IMG/VR virus record: IMGVR_UViG_3300036817_000176
Location: 21,947 to 85,946 of that record
Source of the DNA: a virus
Direction: 5' to 3' (one strand)
DNA length: 64,000 nucleotides
In this document: in pieces, positions 7,928-16,986 of the stretch
How positions within the stretch are numbered: the first letter of the stretch is position 1
Layout: each line of letters starts with the position of its first letter
Notes under the pieces: generated by a model
What the model saw: the letters and a program-made list of their open reading frames with translations, nothing else
What the model was told of the DNA's origin: nothing
Databases searched by the model: none
Program-made: the position numbers and the translations under genes

Positions 7928-8247
7928 CCGAACTCTCCCGTCTTTCCTCGCTCAACATCGATGACGACATCCTGCGCTCCTACCTCTTCGCTTCCCTGCG
8001 CGCCTACGTGGCCGATGAATCCAACGCCGACGTGCTGGAGTACGAGATACGCCTGGATGAGGAGTACCGGCGCGACCTGTCCGCTTACCGGGTGTATGGC
8101 AACGCCGATCTGCGCTGGGTCTTCTCTGTCGTGGCCGACGTGGAGGATGAGGCCGACCCTATGCCGGTGGGCACCGTGCTGCGCCTGCCGACGGCGGCCT
8201 GGTTACGTGAGGAGATCCGCCACTTTGCTGAAGGTGGAGGTCTGTAA
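7924..8247 (+). CDS. Probable baseplate wedge protein, T4 gp53-like / LysM-like
   Basis: 107 aa. The stretch AYRVYGNADLRWVFSVVADV followed by PMPVGTVLRLPTAAWL matches the pattern of small LysM-like baseplate proteins (T4 gp53, Mu/P2 gpX type): a Tyr-Gly-Asp/Asn-x-x-Trp core followed by a G-T-x-L-R-x-P strand. These clamp wedge components at the baseplate. It overlaps both neighbours by 1 to 4 bp in the operon that encodes the hub and spike. Confidence 0.6.
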   Translation: MTELSRLSSLNIDDDILRSYLFASLRAYVADESNADVLEYEIRLDEEYRRDLSAYRVYGNADLRWVFSVVADVEDEADPMPVGTVLRLPTAAWLREEIRHFAEGGGL

Positions 8248-9485
8248 TGCCGGTAGCCTTTGAGCAGGACAGGAGCGGCCGCTATCTCACTGAGGGGCTG
8301 GGACACCGTGACTTCATGCGCGTGTTCCGGGCTATCTACCAGGAGAACAACACGAAGCGCCGCCGGGCGCAGCGCACGCTTACCCCGGGGATCCTGAGCC
8401 GTGGCCAGCGTAACAGCGTGCAGGACCTGGTGCGGCTCGGGCGCAAGAAAGACGGTACCGAGTTTACCCAGGAGGATCTGGCGCGTTTCGCCAGGATGCG
8501 CAAGAGCTTCAAAAAGCGGGCTGGTGGCCATACCGGCGTAACGTATCTTGAGGTGGCCGCCCGATCGGCAAAAACCCGCATTGACCGCGCCAGTAACCGT
8601 TCAAATGACCGGCGCGGGATCAGTAAGGCGGCGCTGGTGGCCCTGCGTGTCAACGTCGCAACCATCCGCGTTAAGGCCTCCGCCGCGTCGGTTCACCAGG
8701 AGCACCGCGTCAGGCTGCGTCTCGAGGAGTGGGACGACTGCATGGCCGAGGCCGAGGGCACGCCGCGTAGCTACGAGCTGGCCGCCAAACGGGCGTGCGC
8801 GGGCCGGATGTCGATCGCCTGTGATTGTGGCGATCACCAGTACCGCTACCGCTACATGGCCACGCTGGGCAACTACTGTCTGGCGCCACCCAAAGAGCTC
8901 GCTTTCCCGAAGGTCACCAACCCCGAACTGACCGGTCTGGCGTGTAAGCACGTCATTAAGGCCATGACCATGATGCAGTCCCCGGTCTGGCAAAAGTCAC
9001 TCGGGCGCCAGATGGCCGACCAGGCACGCCGCAGCGGCTACGGTGACGACAAGCGCACCGAGAAGGTATTCACCGGCGAGGAAGAAAAGGCCCTCGCCCG
9101 CAACAAAACCACCAGCGTCGATAGCGACAAGATTAAGGCCGCCTGGGAGGACTATCAGGCCCGTCAGGAGGCCGCCCGCGGCAAGCTCAAGTCCAGCCGC
9201 GCCAAAATCGAAGAGCTGCGCACGCAGGCCACTAAGGCCCGTCGCGTGATCACCAAAGCCCGCACCGGCGCCCGCAAAGCCCGGGAAGAGGCCCGCAAGC
9301 TAACCGCAGAGAATGACGCCCTGAAGAAACAGGCCGCCCAGCTGCTGCGCGACCGGCTGAAGATCCAGTTTGAGGCCTTCTCGGATGCGTTCACCCTGGC
9401 TGGCCTGCCGAAAGGTAAGGCGCTTGAGGCCTTTGCCAAGCAACAGAAGATGCCGCTCGACAAGCTCAAGGAGGCACTGAAATGA
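8247..9485 (+). CDS. SWIM-type zinc finger protein with C-terminal coiled coil, 412 aa
   Basis: Residues C192-x-C194 followed by C233-x-H235 form the CxC...CxH signature of a SWIM zinc-binding domain, an unusual module in a tail operon. The N-terminal 100 residues are strongly basic. Residues about 300-375 are Lys/Glu/Ala-rich and predicted coiled coil. It lies in the baseplate operon and overlaps the next gene by 4 bp. A structural or DNA-contact role inside the virion is possible; exact function unknown. Confidence 0.7.
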   Translation: MPVAFEQDRSGRYLTEGLGHRDFMRVFRAIYQENNTKRRRAQRTLTPGILSRGQRNSVQDLVRLGRKKDGTEFTQEDLARFARMRKSFKKRAGGHTGVTYLEVAARSAKTRIDRASNRSNDRRGISKAALVALRVNVATIRVKASAASVHQEHRVRLRLEEWDDCMAEAEGTPRSYELAAKRACAGRMSIACDCGDHQYRYRYMATLGNYCLAPPKELAFPKVTNPELTGLACKHVIKAMTMMQSPVWQKSLGRQMADQARRSGYGDDKRTEKVFTGEEEKALARNKTTSVDSDKIKAAWEDYQARQEAARGKLKSSRAKIEELRTQATKARRVITKARTGARKAREEARKLTAENDALKKQAAQLLRDRLKIQFEAFSDAFTLAGLPKGKALEAFAKQQKMPLDKLKEALK

Positions 9486-10018
9486 GCACACCTACCCTGA
9501 ACCGCGCCCGTAACCGGGGGCATAGTCCGCTCAATGACCTGATGCGTGATGACTGGCGACGGCTGGTGGAGAACCACCCCGACGGCTTCGACGTGCTGAT
9601 CTACGTTCCTGGCGTGGCCACCGTGGCCGCCGAGGGCGATGAAGAGGCGTTGTTCGGTTCGCTGGACCGCCACCAGCAGGCGGTGACCTATCAGGACCCT
9701 GTGGTGATCTCCGCGCTGGCTGCAGCGCAGGATGACCCGCTTTTTTCGTCCATGTGGGATGACCCTGAATCACTCGGTACCGGTGACGCGGATACGCTGA
9801 GGCTGCTGCTGTCGGTCGGCGTGGCCCCGCTGGGGTCAATTGTTGAGTTTGAAGAGGAGATCGCCAGCGGCCAGAACCGGCGCGTCTGGTGGTACGTCCA
9901 TCATGTTGAGGCGGTCGGTACCGCGGCCATCGGCGCACTGCATACCTGTATCCCGTGCGGGGATCTGGAGCAGGCACGCGCTACCGCCACGCAGGTATTA
10001 ACAGGAGAGACTGAATGA
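9482..10018 (+). CDS. Hypothetical protein, 178 aa
   Basis: Not recognised. Acidic soluble protein with a central helical region and a short CIPC motif near residue 155. ATG overlaps the stop of the SWIM gene by 4 bp and its own stop overlaps the DUF4406 gene by 4 bp, so it is firmly part of the late operon. Confidence 0.6.
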   Translation: MSTPTLNRARNRGHSPLNDLMRDDWRRLVENHPDGFDVLIYVPGVATVAAEGDEEALFGSLDRHQQAVTYQDPVVISALAAAQDDPLFSSMWDDPESLGTGDADTLRLLLSVGVAPLGSIVEFEEEIASGQNRRVWWYVHHVEAVGTAAIGALHTCIPCGDLEQARATATQVLTGETE

Positions 10019-10323
10019 CGAAGCCACGCAAGATCTACATCGCCGGGCCTATGACCGGCATCGAGGACTACAACCGTGCCGCGTTCGATGGCTACGAAAT
10101 TGAGCTGGTAGCCCAGGGGCTGGGACATATCGTCCTGAACCCGGCCGTTCATCCGGACGGGCTCGAGCACCACGAATACATGCAGCTGTGCCGTCCTATG
10201 GTGGAGGTGGCTGATGAAATTCACCTGCTGCCGGGCTGGGAGCGCAGCAAGGGCGCCATGATGGAATACGGCTGGGCGCTGGCCGGGGGCAAATCCATTC
10301 ACTACGTGGGAGAGAACCTGTGA
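10015..10323 (+). CDS. DUF4406 / nucleoside deoxyribosyltransferase-like protein
   Basis: 102 aa. The N-terminal IYIAGPMTGI, the central LNPAVHPDGL and the C-terminal block WERSKGAMMEYGWALAGG are the hallmarks of DUF4406, a Rossmann-like family related to nucleoside 2-deoxyribosyltransferases that is common in phages. The conserved Glu in MMEYGWA corresponds to the catalytic Glu of the related enzymes. A nucleotide-modifying role is possible, though here it sits among baseplate genes and may only travel with them. Confidence 0.85.
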   Translation: MTKPRKIYIAGPMTGIEDYNRAAFDGYEIELVAQGLGHIVLNPAVHPDGLEHHEYMQLCRPMVEVADEIHLLPGWERSKGAMMEYGWALAGGKSIHYVGENL

Positions 10324-11090
10324 GCGGGGATTCACCAATACTGAGCTGGTCCGAGGTCATTCGGACCACCATCGAGGAGCGTGAAGTCAGTTCGCTCGAT
10401 GGCGTTGATCGTGGCTTCGGTAACATGCTGGTGGCGGCCCTGCGTGGGCTGACTGTCTCGCGTCCCGGCTCGGCCTTTGACGATGTACGGGCGTTTCTGG
10501 CCAGACCGCCTGCAGAGCAGATCATTAAATCCCCTTACAGCGACCCGCGCACGTTCATGAAGGCATTGCGGGCGGCCGGTCGGGGGCGTGCGAGTGAAAC
10601 GAAGCTCGGGGAGATCGTCAACAAGAGCGCGCTGCCAATCATCATGTTTCAGCGTGACCTCGCGCATTCGGTGTACGAGGGCGATCGCTACGCGCCGGTG
10701 CGGGACTGGGACCAGCTGGGCTTTAACGACGGCTCATCGGCCACGATTAACCAGTATCACCTGGCCACCAGCTACCGGCTGGCCATTCTGGCATGGGATC
10801 TGGAGTCGCTGGACGTGCTGTCTACTGCGCTGGGGTCATGGTTCCGTATCCATGCGCGCCGGTTCGGCTTCAACGTCCACCTGTACAACACCCCTATCGG
10901 CGCCTTTGCGGACGTGGTGACCAAAACGGTCCTCTGGGAGGACGTAAGCCCGGGTGCGGAGACGGACCGCCTGATGGGGCTGGCCTGTACCATTGAAGTG
11001 ATTGCCGAGGCGTATGAGGCGCAGGGCACCACGGAAATGACGGCCAACTATGTCCTGATGGAGCCTCAAGCGCTGTACGGGGGTGAGTAA
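10320..11090 (+). CDS. Hypothetical tail/baseplate operon protein, 256 aa
   Basis: GTG start at 10320 overlaps the previous TGA (GTGA). The long helical protein has Trp/Tyr-rich segments (YAPVRDWDQLGFNDG, HLATSYRLAILAWD). It directly precedes the hub gene and overlaps it by 1 bp, so it is probably a baseplate hub or hub-assembly protein. The family is not recognised. Confidence 0.6.
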   Translation: MSGDSPILSWSEVIRTTIEEREVSSLDGVDRGFGNMLVAALRGLTVSRPGSAFDDVRAFLARPPAEQIIKSPYSDPRTFMKALRAAGRGRASETKLGEIVNKSALPIIMFQRDLAHSVYEGDRYAPVRDWDQLGFNDGSSATINQYHLATSYRLAILAWDLESLDVLSTALGSWFRIHARRFGFNVHLYNTPIGAFADVVTKTVLWEDVSPGAETDRLMGLACTIEVIAEAYEAQGTTEMTANYVLMEPQALYGGE

Positions 11091-12079
11091 TGGCCGGACG
11101 TAAGCCACAACAACGCTTTTTCCAGCAGCTGATGATTAACGGCAAGGAAGCGCCCATTTTCAGCATTGTGAGCGGGACCTACATCGAGGCGATGTCCCTC
11201 GACGGGCCCCAGCTGATCCTGAACATCAACGATCTGGACGGCAACCTGCGCGACACCATGGGGCTGGTGAGCGGGGCGAAGCTCGAGCTCATCATGGGCG
11301 ACGTGAGCGGGCGCGGGGAGGCGTACTTCCGCACCGCGTTTAAGGTGGTATCCATCAAGCCTGACGGGCGCCGGTTGCGGGTGGAAGCGATCGAGGCCAC
11401 GGTCTACCAGCACAAACACCCCGCACCTGCAGGAACGTTCTTTATCGACCGGCGTGTGAAAGAGGTGCTGATGACCCTGTTCCAGGGCTACACCATCAAC
11501 ACCACGTTCACCAGCAAGGTGAACTATCACATCAACATGGGCGGTTCGGCGATCGCCATGCTCGAGAAGATGGCACGCGACCTGGGAGCGGCTATCTGGG
11601 TGGCGCGTAATACCGTCTACTGCCTGCCGCGGGATCAGCTCGGTACCCGGGAGAAAGATTTTCCGGTGCTGGAGTATCAGGCGCAGAAGAGCCAGCACCC
11701 CATTCAGGCCTTCAAGCCACTGTATAACAACCCGGCGGCCGCGCGTTCCGTCCAGCGTAATTACATGTCATGGGATACGGTCGGCGGGCTGATGGCCAGC
11801 CCGGTTAACCCGACAGCCCCGCGCCAGTTCGTGGCGGGTGCCACGCTCGATGAGCTGGACAAAATGGGCGCCTGCACCGTACCGGCAATGACGTGCGATA
11901 TGCCCGGCAACGGCTCCTATACGGCCGGGATGACGGTCGGGGTGCGCTTACACCGTCTGAACCGGGAGGCAGTGCTGGACGAATCTCTGCCGCCTAAGCA
12001 GGTGATCATGACCGTGAGCCATATCGACGAAAACAGCGAGTACCGCTGCAAACTGACAACAGGAGCGTACCAGCTATGA
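11090..12079 (+). CDS. Baseplate hub protein (T4 gp27 / P2 gpD-like)
   Basis: 329 aa. The layout of two tube-like beta domains (about 1-115 and 200-325) joined by a mixed insert (about 115-190, VLMTLFQGY...MLEKMARDLGAAIW) matches gp27/gpD hub proteins, which form the trimeric torus linking tube and spike. The next gene is the spike, the partner expected directly downstream, overlapping by 4 bp. Assignment rests on fold pattern and gene order rather than a short diagnostic motif. Confidence 0.65.
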   Translation: MAGRKPQQRFFQQLMINGKEAPIFSIVSGTYIEAMSLDGPQLILNINDLDGNLRDTMGLVSGAKLELIMGDVSGRGEAYFRTAFKVVSIKPDGRRLRVEAIEATVYQHKHPAPAGTFFIDRRVKEVLMTLFQGYTINTTFTSKVNYHINMGGSAIAMLEKMARDLGAAIWVARNTVYCLPRDQLGTREKDFPVLEYQAQKSQHPIQAFKPLYNNPAAARSVQRNYMSWDTVGGLMASPVNPTAPRQFVAGATLDELDKMGACTVPAMTCDMPGNGSYTAGMTVGVRLHRLNREAVLDESLPPKQVIMTVSHIDENSEYRCKLTTGAYQL

Positions 12080-12753
12080 GCATGGACAAGACAATGCTGG
12101 GATCGTGGCGGGCGAAGGTGGTGAGCGTGGAGCACCCGCAGAAGCTCTACAAGGCGCAGATCCAGGTGCTGGGCCTGTGGGAGGAACTGGGGCCGGGCGA
12201 GCTGCCGTGGGCGGAGTACCGTTTCCCGCTGGGTACCCGGCCCAACAGTGGCGGCACCATCCCCTGCGAGGTGGGCGATCTGGTGTGGGTCGAGTTCGAC
12301 CAGGGGGATAGCCGCTGCCCTATCATCACCGGCGCGTGCCATTACGCCCCGGGCGGCGTGCTGAACCTGCCGCACGAGGCGTTTGGCGGTCCCGAGGCCT
12401 ACCAGCACAAGCGCACCGACGATGAGCCAAAACCGGAAGCGGCGGCCTACCATGCTAACCTTGCGTTCACCCTGCACAACATCCTCATCGAACTGACGAA
12501 GGAAAGCGCGCTGCGCTTCACCCACAAGCCCACCGGCTCGGCCGTCGAACTGACCAGAGAGGGGGATATATTGCTCCACGGCGAGAAGAACATAACCCAG
12601 ACGGCCGCGGAGAAATGGAAAGTTTTCGTCGTGGGCAATATCGAGCTGCAGACGAAGGGGGATTACACCGTGAAAGCCGACGGCAAGATGTCGTTTGAGG
12701 CGCGCGGGGCTATCTCATTCAAGGGTGCAAGTGCTGACTGGACACTGGGCTGA
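12076..12753 (+). CDS. Baseplate spike protein (gpV / gp5 OB-fold type)
   Basis: 225 aa. N-terminal OB-fold block (about 10-100) with WAEYRFPLGTRPNSGG, VGDLVWVEFDQGD and CPIITGACH, the typical order in gpV/gp5/VgrG spike proteins. The C-terminal third has short repeating strands (ITQTAAEKWKVFVVGNIELQ, GDYTVKADGKMSFEARGAIS) as in the triple-stranded beta-helix needle. It is followed by the PAAR tip gene. No lysozyme domain is present, unlike T4 gp5. Confidence 0.88.
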   Translation: MSMDKTMLGSWRAKVVSVEHPQKLYKAQIQVLGLWEELGPGELPWAEYRFPLGTRPNSGGTIPCEVGDLVWVEFDQGDSRCPIITGACHYAPGGVLNLPHEAFGGPEAYQHKRTDDEPKPEAAAYHANLAFTLHNILIELTKESALRFTHKPTGSAVELTREGDILLHGEKNITQTAAEKWKVFVVGNIELQTKGDYTVKADGKMSFEARGAISFKGASADWTLG

Positions 12754-13037
12754 TGGCAGAAATCGCGTTAGAAGGATCGATGTGTTCCGGACACGACGGC
12801 TACCCGCCGCGGCCCTCGGTGGAGGGTGCGCCCCTGTTCACGGTTAACGGCGTGCCGGTTCACTGTGATGGGATGGTCTGGGCCATGCACGCCAAGCCTA
12901 ATCACCCGCCGCATAGCGGGGTGGGCATTGGCTCAAAGAATTTCACCATCAACGGCGCTAAGGTCTGCGTCGTCGGTGATTCTGTGTCCTGTGGGTCGGT
13001 GATCATCACCGGCGACGGGACTTTTCAAATCCTGTAG
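12753..13037 (+). CDS. PAAR-motif spike tip protein
   Basis: 94 aa. Gly-rich PAAR-like repeats with conserved Cys and His (CSGHDGYPPR, VPVHCDGMVWAMHAKP, NHPPHSGVGIGSKNFTINGA) that can bind a metal at the needle tip. PAAR proteins cap the gpV/VgrG spike, and this gene starts at the last base of the spike gene. Confidence 0.85.
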   Translation: MAEIALEGSMCSGHDGYPPRPSVEGAPLFTVNGVPVHCDGMVWAMHAKPNHPPHSGVGIGSKNFTINGAKVCVVGDSVSCGSVIITGDGTFQIL

Positions 13038-13047
13038 GGGAAAAAAA

Positions 13048-13437
13048 ATGGGCTTACTGTCTAGTTTAGGTTTTGGTAAGGCGGCCACCAATGCCGCAGA
13101 GGGGGTGATCTCCGCCATTGGCGAAGCGGGCGACCGGCTTTTCACGTCGGATGCTGAGCGCGCGCAGTGGGCGGTTATCATGAAGAAGGTGGAGCAGGAG
13201 CCGCAGATCATGCAGGCGATGATTACGGCCATGAATACCGCTAACGGGAGCTGGTTCGTTGCCTCGGCGCGTTCCGCCGTGCTGTATCTCATGGGGCTGT
13301 CTGTGTTCTACGGGGTGGTGATCCGCGATCTGGTGGTGCTGGCGCTGGGCATCAAGCCTGAAGACATTCCGCCGATGCCGGTTGAATCTGGCGTGTTACT
13401 GCGCTATATCGGTTCACTGCTGGGTATTAACGGCTAA
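13048..13437 (+). CDS. Holin-like membrane protein (GTA 3TM-holin type)
   Basis: 129 aa. N-terminal amphipathic region with GDRLFTSDAERAQ, then hydrophobic segments at about 76-101 and 115-127, the arrangement of the GTA-type 3TM holin family. ATG at 13048 preceded by AGGGGAAAAA. It sits after the spike tip, away from the amidase, and a second holin candidate exists at 36047, so it may act in lysis or have another membrane role. Confidence 0.65.
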   Translation: MGLLSSLGFGKAATNAAEGVISAIGEAGDRLFTSDAERAQWAVIMKKVEQEPQIMQAMITAMNTANGSWFVASARSAVLYLMGLSVFYGVVIRDLVVLALGIKPEDIPPMPVESGVLLRYIGSLLGING

Positions 13438-13480
13438 CCAACCCCTTCCCCGTTTCCGGCCGCCCAATCCGGAGACAAAG

Positions 13481-13843
13481 ATGAGCTTTAATTTTGAACA
13501 AGTCGCGCGTATCGCCTATCTGGCCATTAAGGCCCTGGCTGAAGCAAGTGGCGACCTGAACACACCCGACTGGGACGATGCCCCAGAGAAAGATCGCCTC
13601 CGTGCAATCAACGGCGTCACCATGTACGTGGCCAACCCGCATAGCGGCCCGGAAGCGACCCACAATCGCTGGATGGCAGAGAAGAAGGCCGACGGCTGGA
13701 CGCACGGCCCGGAGAAGCGCGAGGTACTGAAAGAGCACCCGCTGCTGGTCCCGTTTGAGAAGCTGGAGCCCCACCAGCAGATGAAAAACATTATGTTCTG
13801 CGACATCGTGGCAAGCCTGCGCCACCTCATCAAAACGTTCTGA
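13481..13843 (+). CDS. RyR-domain protein, 120 aa
   Basis: Start set at ATG 13481, with GGAGACAAAG upstream, rather than an upstream in-frame codon. Residues 60-115 (THNRWMAEKKADGWTHGPEK, KEHPLLVPFEKL) match the RyR domain pattern (N-x-W-x-x-E-K...GW-x-x-G...K-x-HP-x-L-x-P). RyR domains occur in many phage and bacterial proteins of uncertain role, possibly nucleotide binding. It is part of the same late operon. Confidence 0.75.
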   Translation: MSFNFEQVARIAYLAIKALAEASGDLNTPDWDDAPEKDRLRAINGVTMYVANPHSGPEATHNRWMAEKKADGWTHGPEKREVLKEHPLLVPFEKLEPHQQMKNIMFCDIVASLRHLIKTF

Positions 13844-13855
13844 GGAGGGTAAGCC

Positions 13856-14641
13856 ATGCTCGATGACGAGAAGACGCAAGCCATCTACCGCGCCCTGAAT
13901 AACAGCGCCGGACTGTCGTCACCCGCGGCGGCCAAGGTCACGGACACCCTCGATAAGGGCGTGGCCATCAAGAACCGGTTCGAGGCCCTGAAGACCCTGC
14001 CGCCAGATGCCGTGGCGACACTGCCGGGTGAGGTCGGTATCAAGATCCCACCGGAGATCCGCGCTGCAGCAGAGAAATTCGGTGACTACCACGACAAGGT
14101 GAAGAGCGCCAACGATGCGCTGTCATTGCTCGGCGGGGCCATTGATAAGCGCATGGATGACGTGACAAGTAATTTTGCCGTGCTCGGCGTGGCGGCGGGC
14201 GTGGCCCAGAAGATGGGCGATGCAAGCGGCGGTTGTGGCCCTCTGGGGTCGGCCTTCTCGGTCCTGACCTCATCCGGGCGAACCGACATTCTGAAGGGGC
14301 TGCTGGAGTCTGCAGAAGGGCCGCTCGGCGAACTGGAAGACCTCGTGAACCGCTACCGCGCCAGCATGAGCGGCGTGATAAGCGATGCTGACAAGGATCT
14401 GCTGGAGTCCCTGAACACCATGATGGATGCCATCAAGGACCAGATCGAGGCGGCGACTGCAGCGCTGCAGCTGCTGGTGGATGAGGCAGAAGAAATGTTT
14501 GACCACCTGAAGAACAAATTTAACGTGGCGGTGCAGTCCTCCATTCTGGGCTCCATCATCCATAACCCGTGCCTGCGTGATATCGCTGATTCCGTGATGC
14601 CGGACAACGTTAAACAGGTAATTGACGGCTTCGGCCTCTGA
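13856..14641 (+). CDS. Hypothetical helical late protein, 261 aa
   Basis: Almost entirely alpha-helical, with Ala/Leu/Asp-rich heptad-like stretches in the C-terminal half (about 175-230) and a Gly-rich central loop (QKMGDASGGCGPLG). Last gene before the capsid unit. Resembles large-phage tail or baseplate helical proteins in general character, but no specific family is recognised. Confidence 0.6.
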   Translation: MLDDEKTQAIYRALNNSAGLSSPAAAKVTDTLDKGVAIKNRFEALKTLPPDAVATLPGEVGIKIPPEIRAAAEKFGDYHDKVKSANDALSLLGGAIDKRMDDVTSNFAVLGVAAGVAQKMGDASGGCGPLGSAFSVLTSSGRTDILKGLLESAEGPLGELEDLVNRYRASMSGVISDADKDLLESLNTMMDAIKDQIEAATAALQLLVDEAEEMFDHLKNKFNVAVQSSILGSIIHNPCLRDIADSVMPDNVKQVIDGFGL

Positions 14642-14676
14642 CCGGTTCCCCCACTCATTCGTCCAATATAGGCGCA

Positions 14677-14745
14677 TTGACACCCGAGAAAAGAAATCCG
14701 CTATGATCTGCGTGCTCTAACATCCTAACCCGATTTTAGAGCACC
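14677..14745 (+). promoter_or_regulatory. Promoter region and ACATCCTAA element, site C, for the capsid operon
   Basis: TTGACA (14677-14682) and TATGAT (14702-14707) are spaced 19 bp, a weak sigma70 arrangement. Immediately after, a perfect 9-bp inverted repeat GTGCTCTAA (14712-14720) / TTAGAGCAC (14737-14745) encloses the rest of the ACATCCTAA element (14720-14728) as its loop. The capsid start codon is about 110 bp downstream. This is the best combined promoter and element site in the window. Confidence 0.65.
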
Positions 14746-14831
14746 CCTTCCTTTGGTTGCCCAGCCAGGAAAACAGTAAGCGGCCCCCGCCGCCCGTTTT
14801 CTATCGACCATAAATCCAAGGGAATAAGCCC

Positions 14832-16472
14832 ATGCAAAACATGCAAGCCGTTAAAGCCCGCGCTGCGCTGATCGAGAACCTGAGCAGCGCGGTCACCAAA
14901 GTCTGTATTACCTCTCAACTTGCCGACGGCAAGCTCATCGCCGACTCCAACGCTCGCATGAGTGCTATTGCTGAAGCTGCAGCTGAGAGCCCGATGTTCG
15001 ATGCCCTGGGTGATCGTTCTGCCATGGTGGCCACGGCGTGGGCCTCCGCGATCAACGGCTATTTCGATTCTTACGATCGTATGCCGTCCAAAGAAATCCT
15101 GGCTTCCGCTGCGCAGGCGCTGGCCAACATCACCGTGGATATCGAGGGCGCGAAAGAAGTGGCGATGCTGGACTCCGTGCGCTCCTCCCTGTCCACCACG
15201 GAAGGTATCGAGATCCGTGCGAAACAGGCGGCGCTGATCCTGCCTACCCTGCTGATGTGTGCGACCTCTGACGCCGTGACCTACATCCCGGCGCAGGCTA
15301 ACGAAGCTGAAATTTTCCAGGTTCGTCGCGTGGCTGGCTCCAACTTCGGTGACTACGAACAGGGCGACGCGCTGGATAACTCCGCGTATGGCCAGTATTC
15401 CAGCCTGAACCAGATTTACGCGTTCCCGTCAGACCAGCAGCCGGATGGCACCAAAAAAGCCTTTATCTACGATTCGGCCGTTGCCGGTTTTGCGAAGGCC
15501 CTTCCGTTCAAGAAAGGCACCGTCAAGCTGTGGCTGGACGGCAAAGTGGTGGCGACCGAAGTCGAAGGCCAGACCGGTAAGCTGTACGGCACCACGCTGG
15601 TGGGCGGTACCGAAGTCGTTATTAACGGCACCGTGACCCCGAACATTGGCAAGGTCGAGCTGAACCTCGCCACGGCGCTGAGCGCTGGCCAGCTGATGCT
15701 GCTGGAATACGACGTGGACATCGAGAAGAACCCGGACCTGATCCCGGTCATCGCCAACGATATGCGTTCCTTCAAGCTGCGCCCGCACGAATCTGCGCTG
15801 GCCGCTGAGCACACTATCCAGGCGTACTGGACCATGAACCGCGAGTTCGGCATCGACACCCGCTCCATGCAGATGTCCGACCTGCGTAACTTCCTGGCCT
15901 ACGAGAAAGACGTGCGTAACCTGCGCAAGATGATCCTGGCTATCTCCAAGAACTACACCTTCCCGCTGGCTGTGCCGGAAGGTCAGTATTTCAAAGAGCA
16001 CTACGAAACCCTCAACAAGCTGCTGCTGCAAATCTCCCAGGATATGCAGGTCAAGACCGAAGTATCCGGTCTGGTCGGCCTGTATTGCGGCCCGCAGGCA
16101 TCCGCAGTGATCAAGTCTCTGGGTGCGCCGCACTTCCAGATGGTTGACGGCTACCGCCAGGTAAACCGTGTTCACTACGTCGGCCGCCTGTTTGGCCAGT
16201 TCAAGATCTACGAAGTGCCGGTGGAAATTGAAGTCATCAAGGGCGTGCCGTCCACCAAGCTCGGGACCTTCGACTGCCTGTGCTACGCCCGTGGTGAAGG
16301 CCACGCGGAAGCGGGCATTGTCGTTGGTGATGCGGTACCGGCCACCATCTACAACCACAACGTTTCTACCGCGCTCAAAGACCGCAACACGATCTGGGAG
16401 CTCGCGTACTGCGACATCCACCCGAACGACGGCGGCCGTTACTTCGCGCGCCTGACCATGATTCCTGCCTGA
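14832..16472 (+). CDS. Major capsid protein (P1 gp23-like)
   Basis: 546 aa, close to the roughly 558 aa remembered for P1 gp23. Mixed alpha/beta sequence with long spine-like helices at the N-terminus and a Gly/Val-rich insertion (about 215-300). First gene of a unit followed by sheath and tube, with its own promoter region. Codon choice looks optimised (many CTG, CGT, GAA), consistent with an abundant product. The assignment rests on size, order and overall resemblance. Confidence 0.8.
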   Translation: MQNMQAVKARAALIENLSSAVTKVCITSQLADGKLIADSNARMSAIAEAAAESPMFDALGDRSAMVATAWASAINGYFDSYDRMPSKEILASAAQALANITVDIEGAKEVAMLDSVRSSLSTTEGIEIRAKQAALILPTLLMCATSDAVTYIPAQANEAEIFQVRRVAGSNFGDYEQGDALDNSAYGQYSSLNQIYAFPSDQQPDGTKKAFIYDSAVAGFAKALPFKKGTVKLWLDGKVVATEVEGQTGKLYGTTLVGGTEVVINGTVTPNIGKVELNLATALSAGQLMLLEYDVDIEKNPDLIPVIANDMRSFKLRPHESALAAEHTIQAYWTMNREFGIDTRSMQMSDLRNFLAYEKDVRNLRKMILAISKNYTFPLAVPEGQYFKEHYETLNKLLLQISQDMQVKTEVSGLVGLYCGPQASAVIKSLGAPHFQMVDGYRQVNRVHYVGRLFGQFKIYEVPVEIEVIKGVPSTKLGTFDCLCYARGEGHAEAGIVVGDAVPATIYNHNVSTALKDRNTIWELAYCDIHPNDGGRYFARLTMIPA

Positions 16473-16516
16473 TAACCCGCGGTGCGGCTTCGGCCGCGCC
16501 CTTCTTGAGGGACGTT

Positions 16517-16981
16517 ATGAAACTTATCGTTATCAACTCCACCGGGCGCCACTGCTATATCGGGCACCTTAACCATCCCGGTATCAGCATTGAGCCTGTT
16601 TCCAAGGTCAATGAGCCGCAGCACTTCGACCTGCCGGAAAACCTGGTTGGCTACTTTGTTCGCGCCATCAACACCCTGCTGCCGCAGACCACTGTGCTGC
16701 AGGGCGAAGAGGCGGAAGCCTTTGCCAGTGCCCTTAACGAACCGACTCCTGACGTTGAGCCGCTGCCGATCGTGGAGCAGCCGCCAGTCGTTGATCCGGT
16801 CGTAGAAGTGCCACCAGCCATCGAGCTGATCCCCGAGCTGCAACCCGTAGTCGAGCAGACTGCAGAGCTGCCACCAGTTGTTGAGCAGCAGACCACCGAA
16901 CCGGCCCCTGAAGCTGAACAGCCGCAGGCTCCTGCAGCTGAGAGCAAAAGCAAAAAATCCACCCGTCAGAAACAGGAGTAA
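16517..16981 (+). CDS. Hypothetical protein with Pro/Glu-rich repeat tail, 154 aa
   Basis: ATG at 16517 preceded by GAGGGACG. Residues 1-80 form a small folded domain; residues about 85-140 are degenerate repeats of the type VE-x-PPVV / PELQPVVEQ, followed by a basic end (SKSKKSTRQKQE). Between capsid and sheath genes. It could be a head decoration or head-tail joining protein; unproven. Confidence 0.6.
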   Translation: MKLIVINSTGRHCYIGHLNHPGISIEPVSKVNEPQHFDLPENLVGYFVRAINTLLPQTTVLQGEEAEAFASALNEPTPDVEPLPIVEQPPVVDPVVEVPPAIELIPELQPVVEQTAELPPVVEQQTTEPAPEAEQPQAPAAESKSKKSTRQKQE

Positions 16982-16986
16982 GCCGT

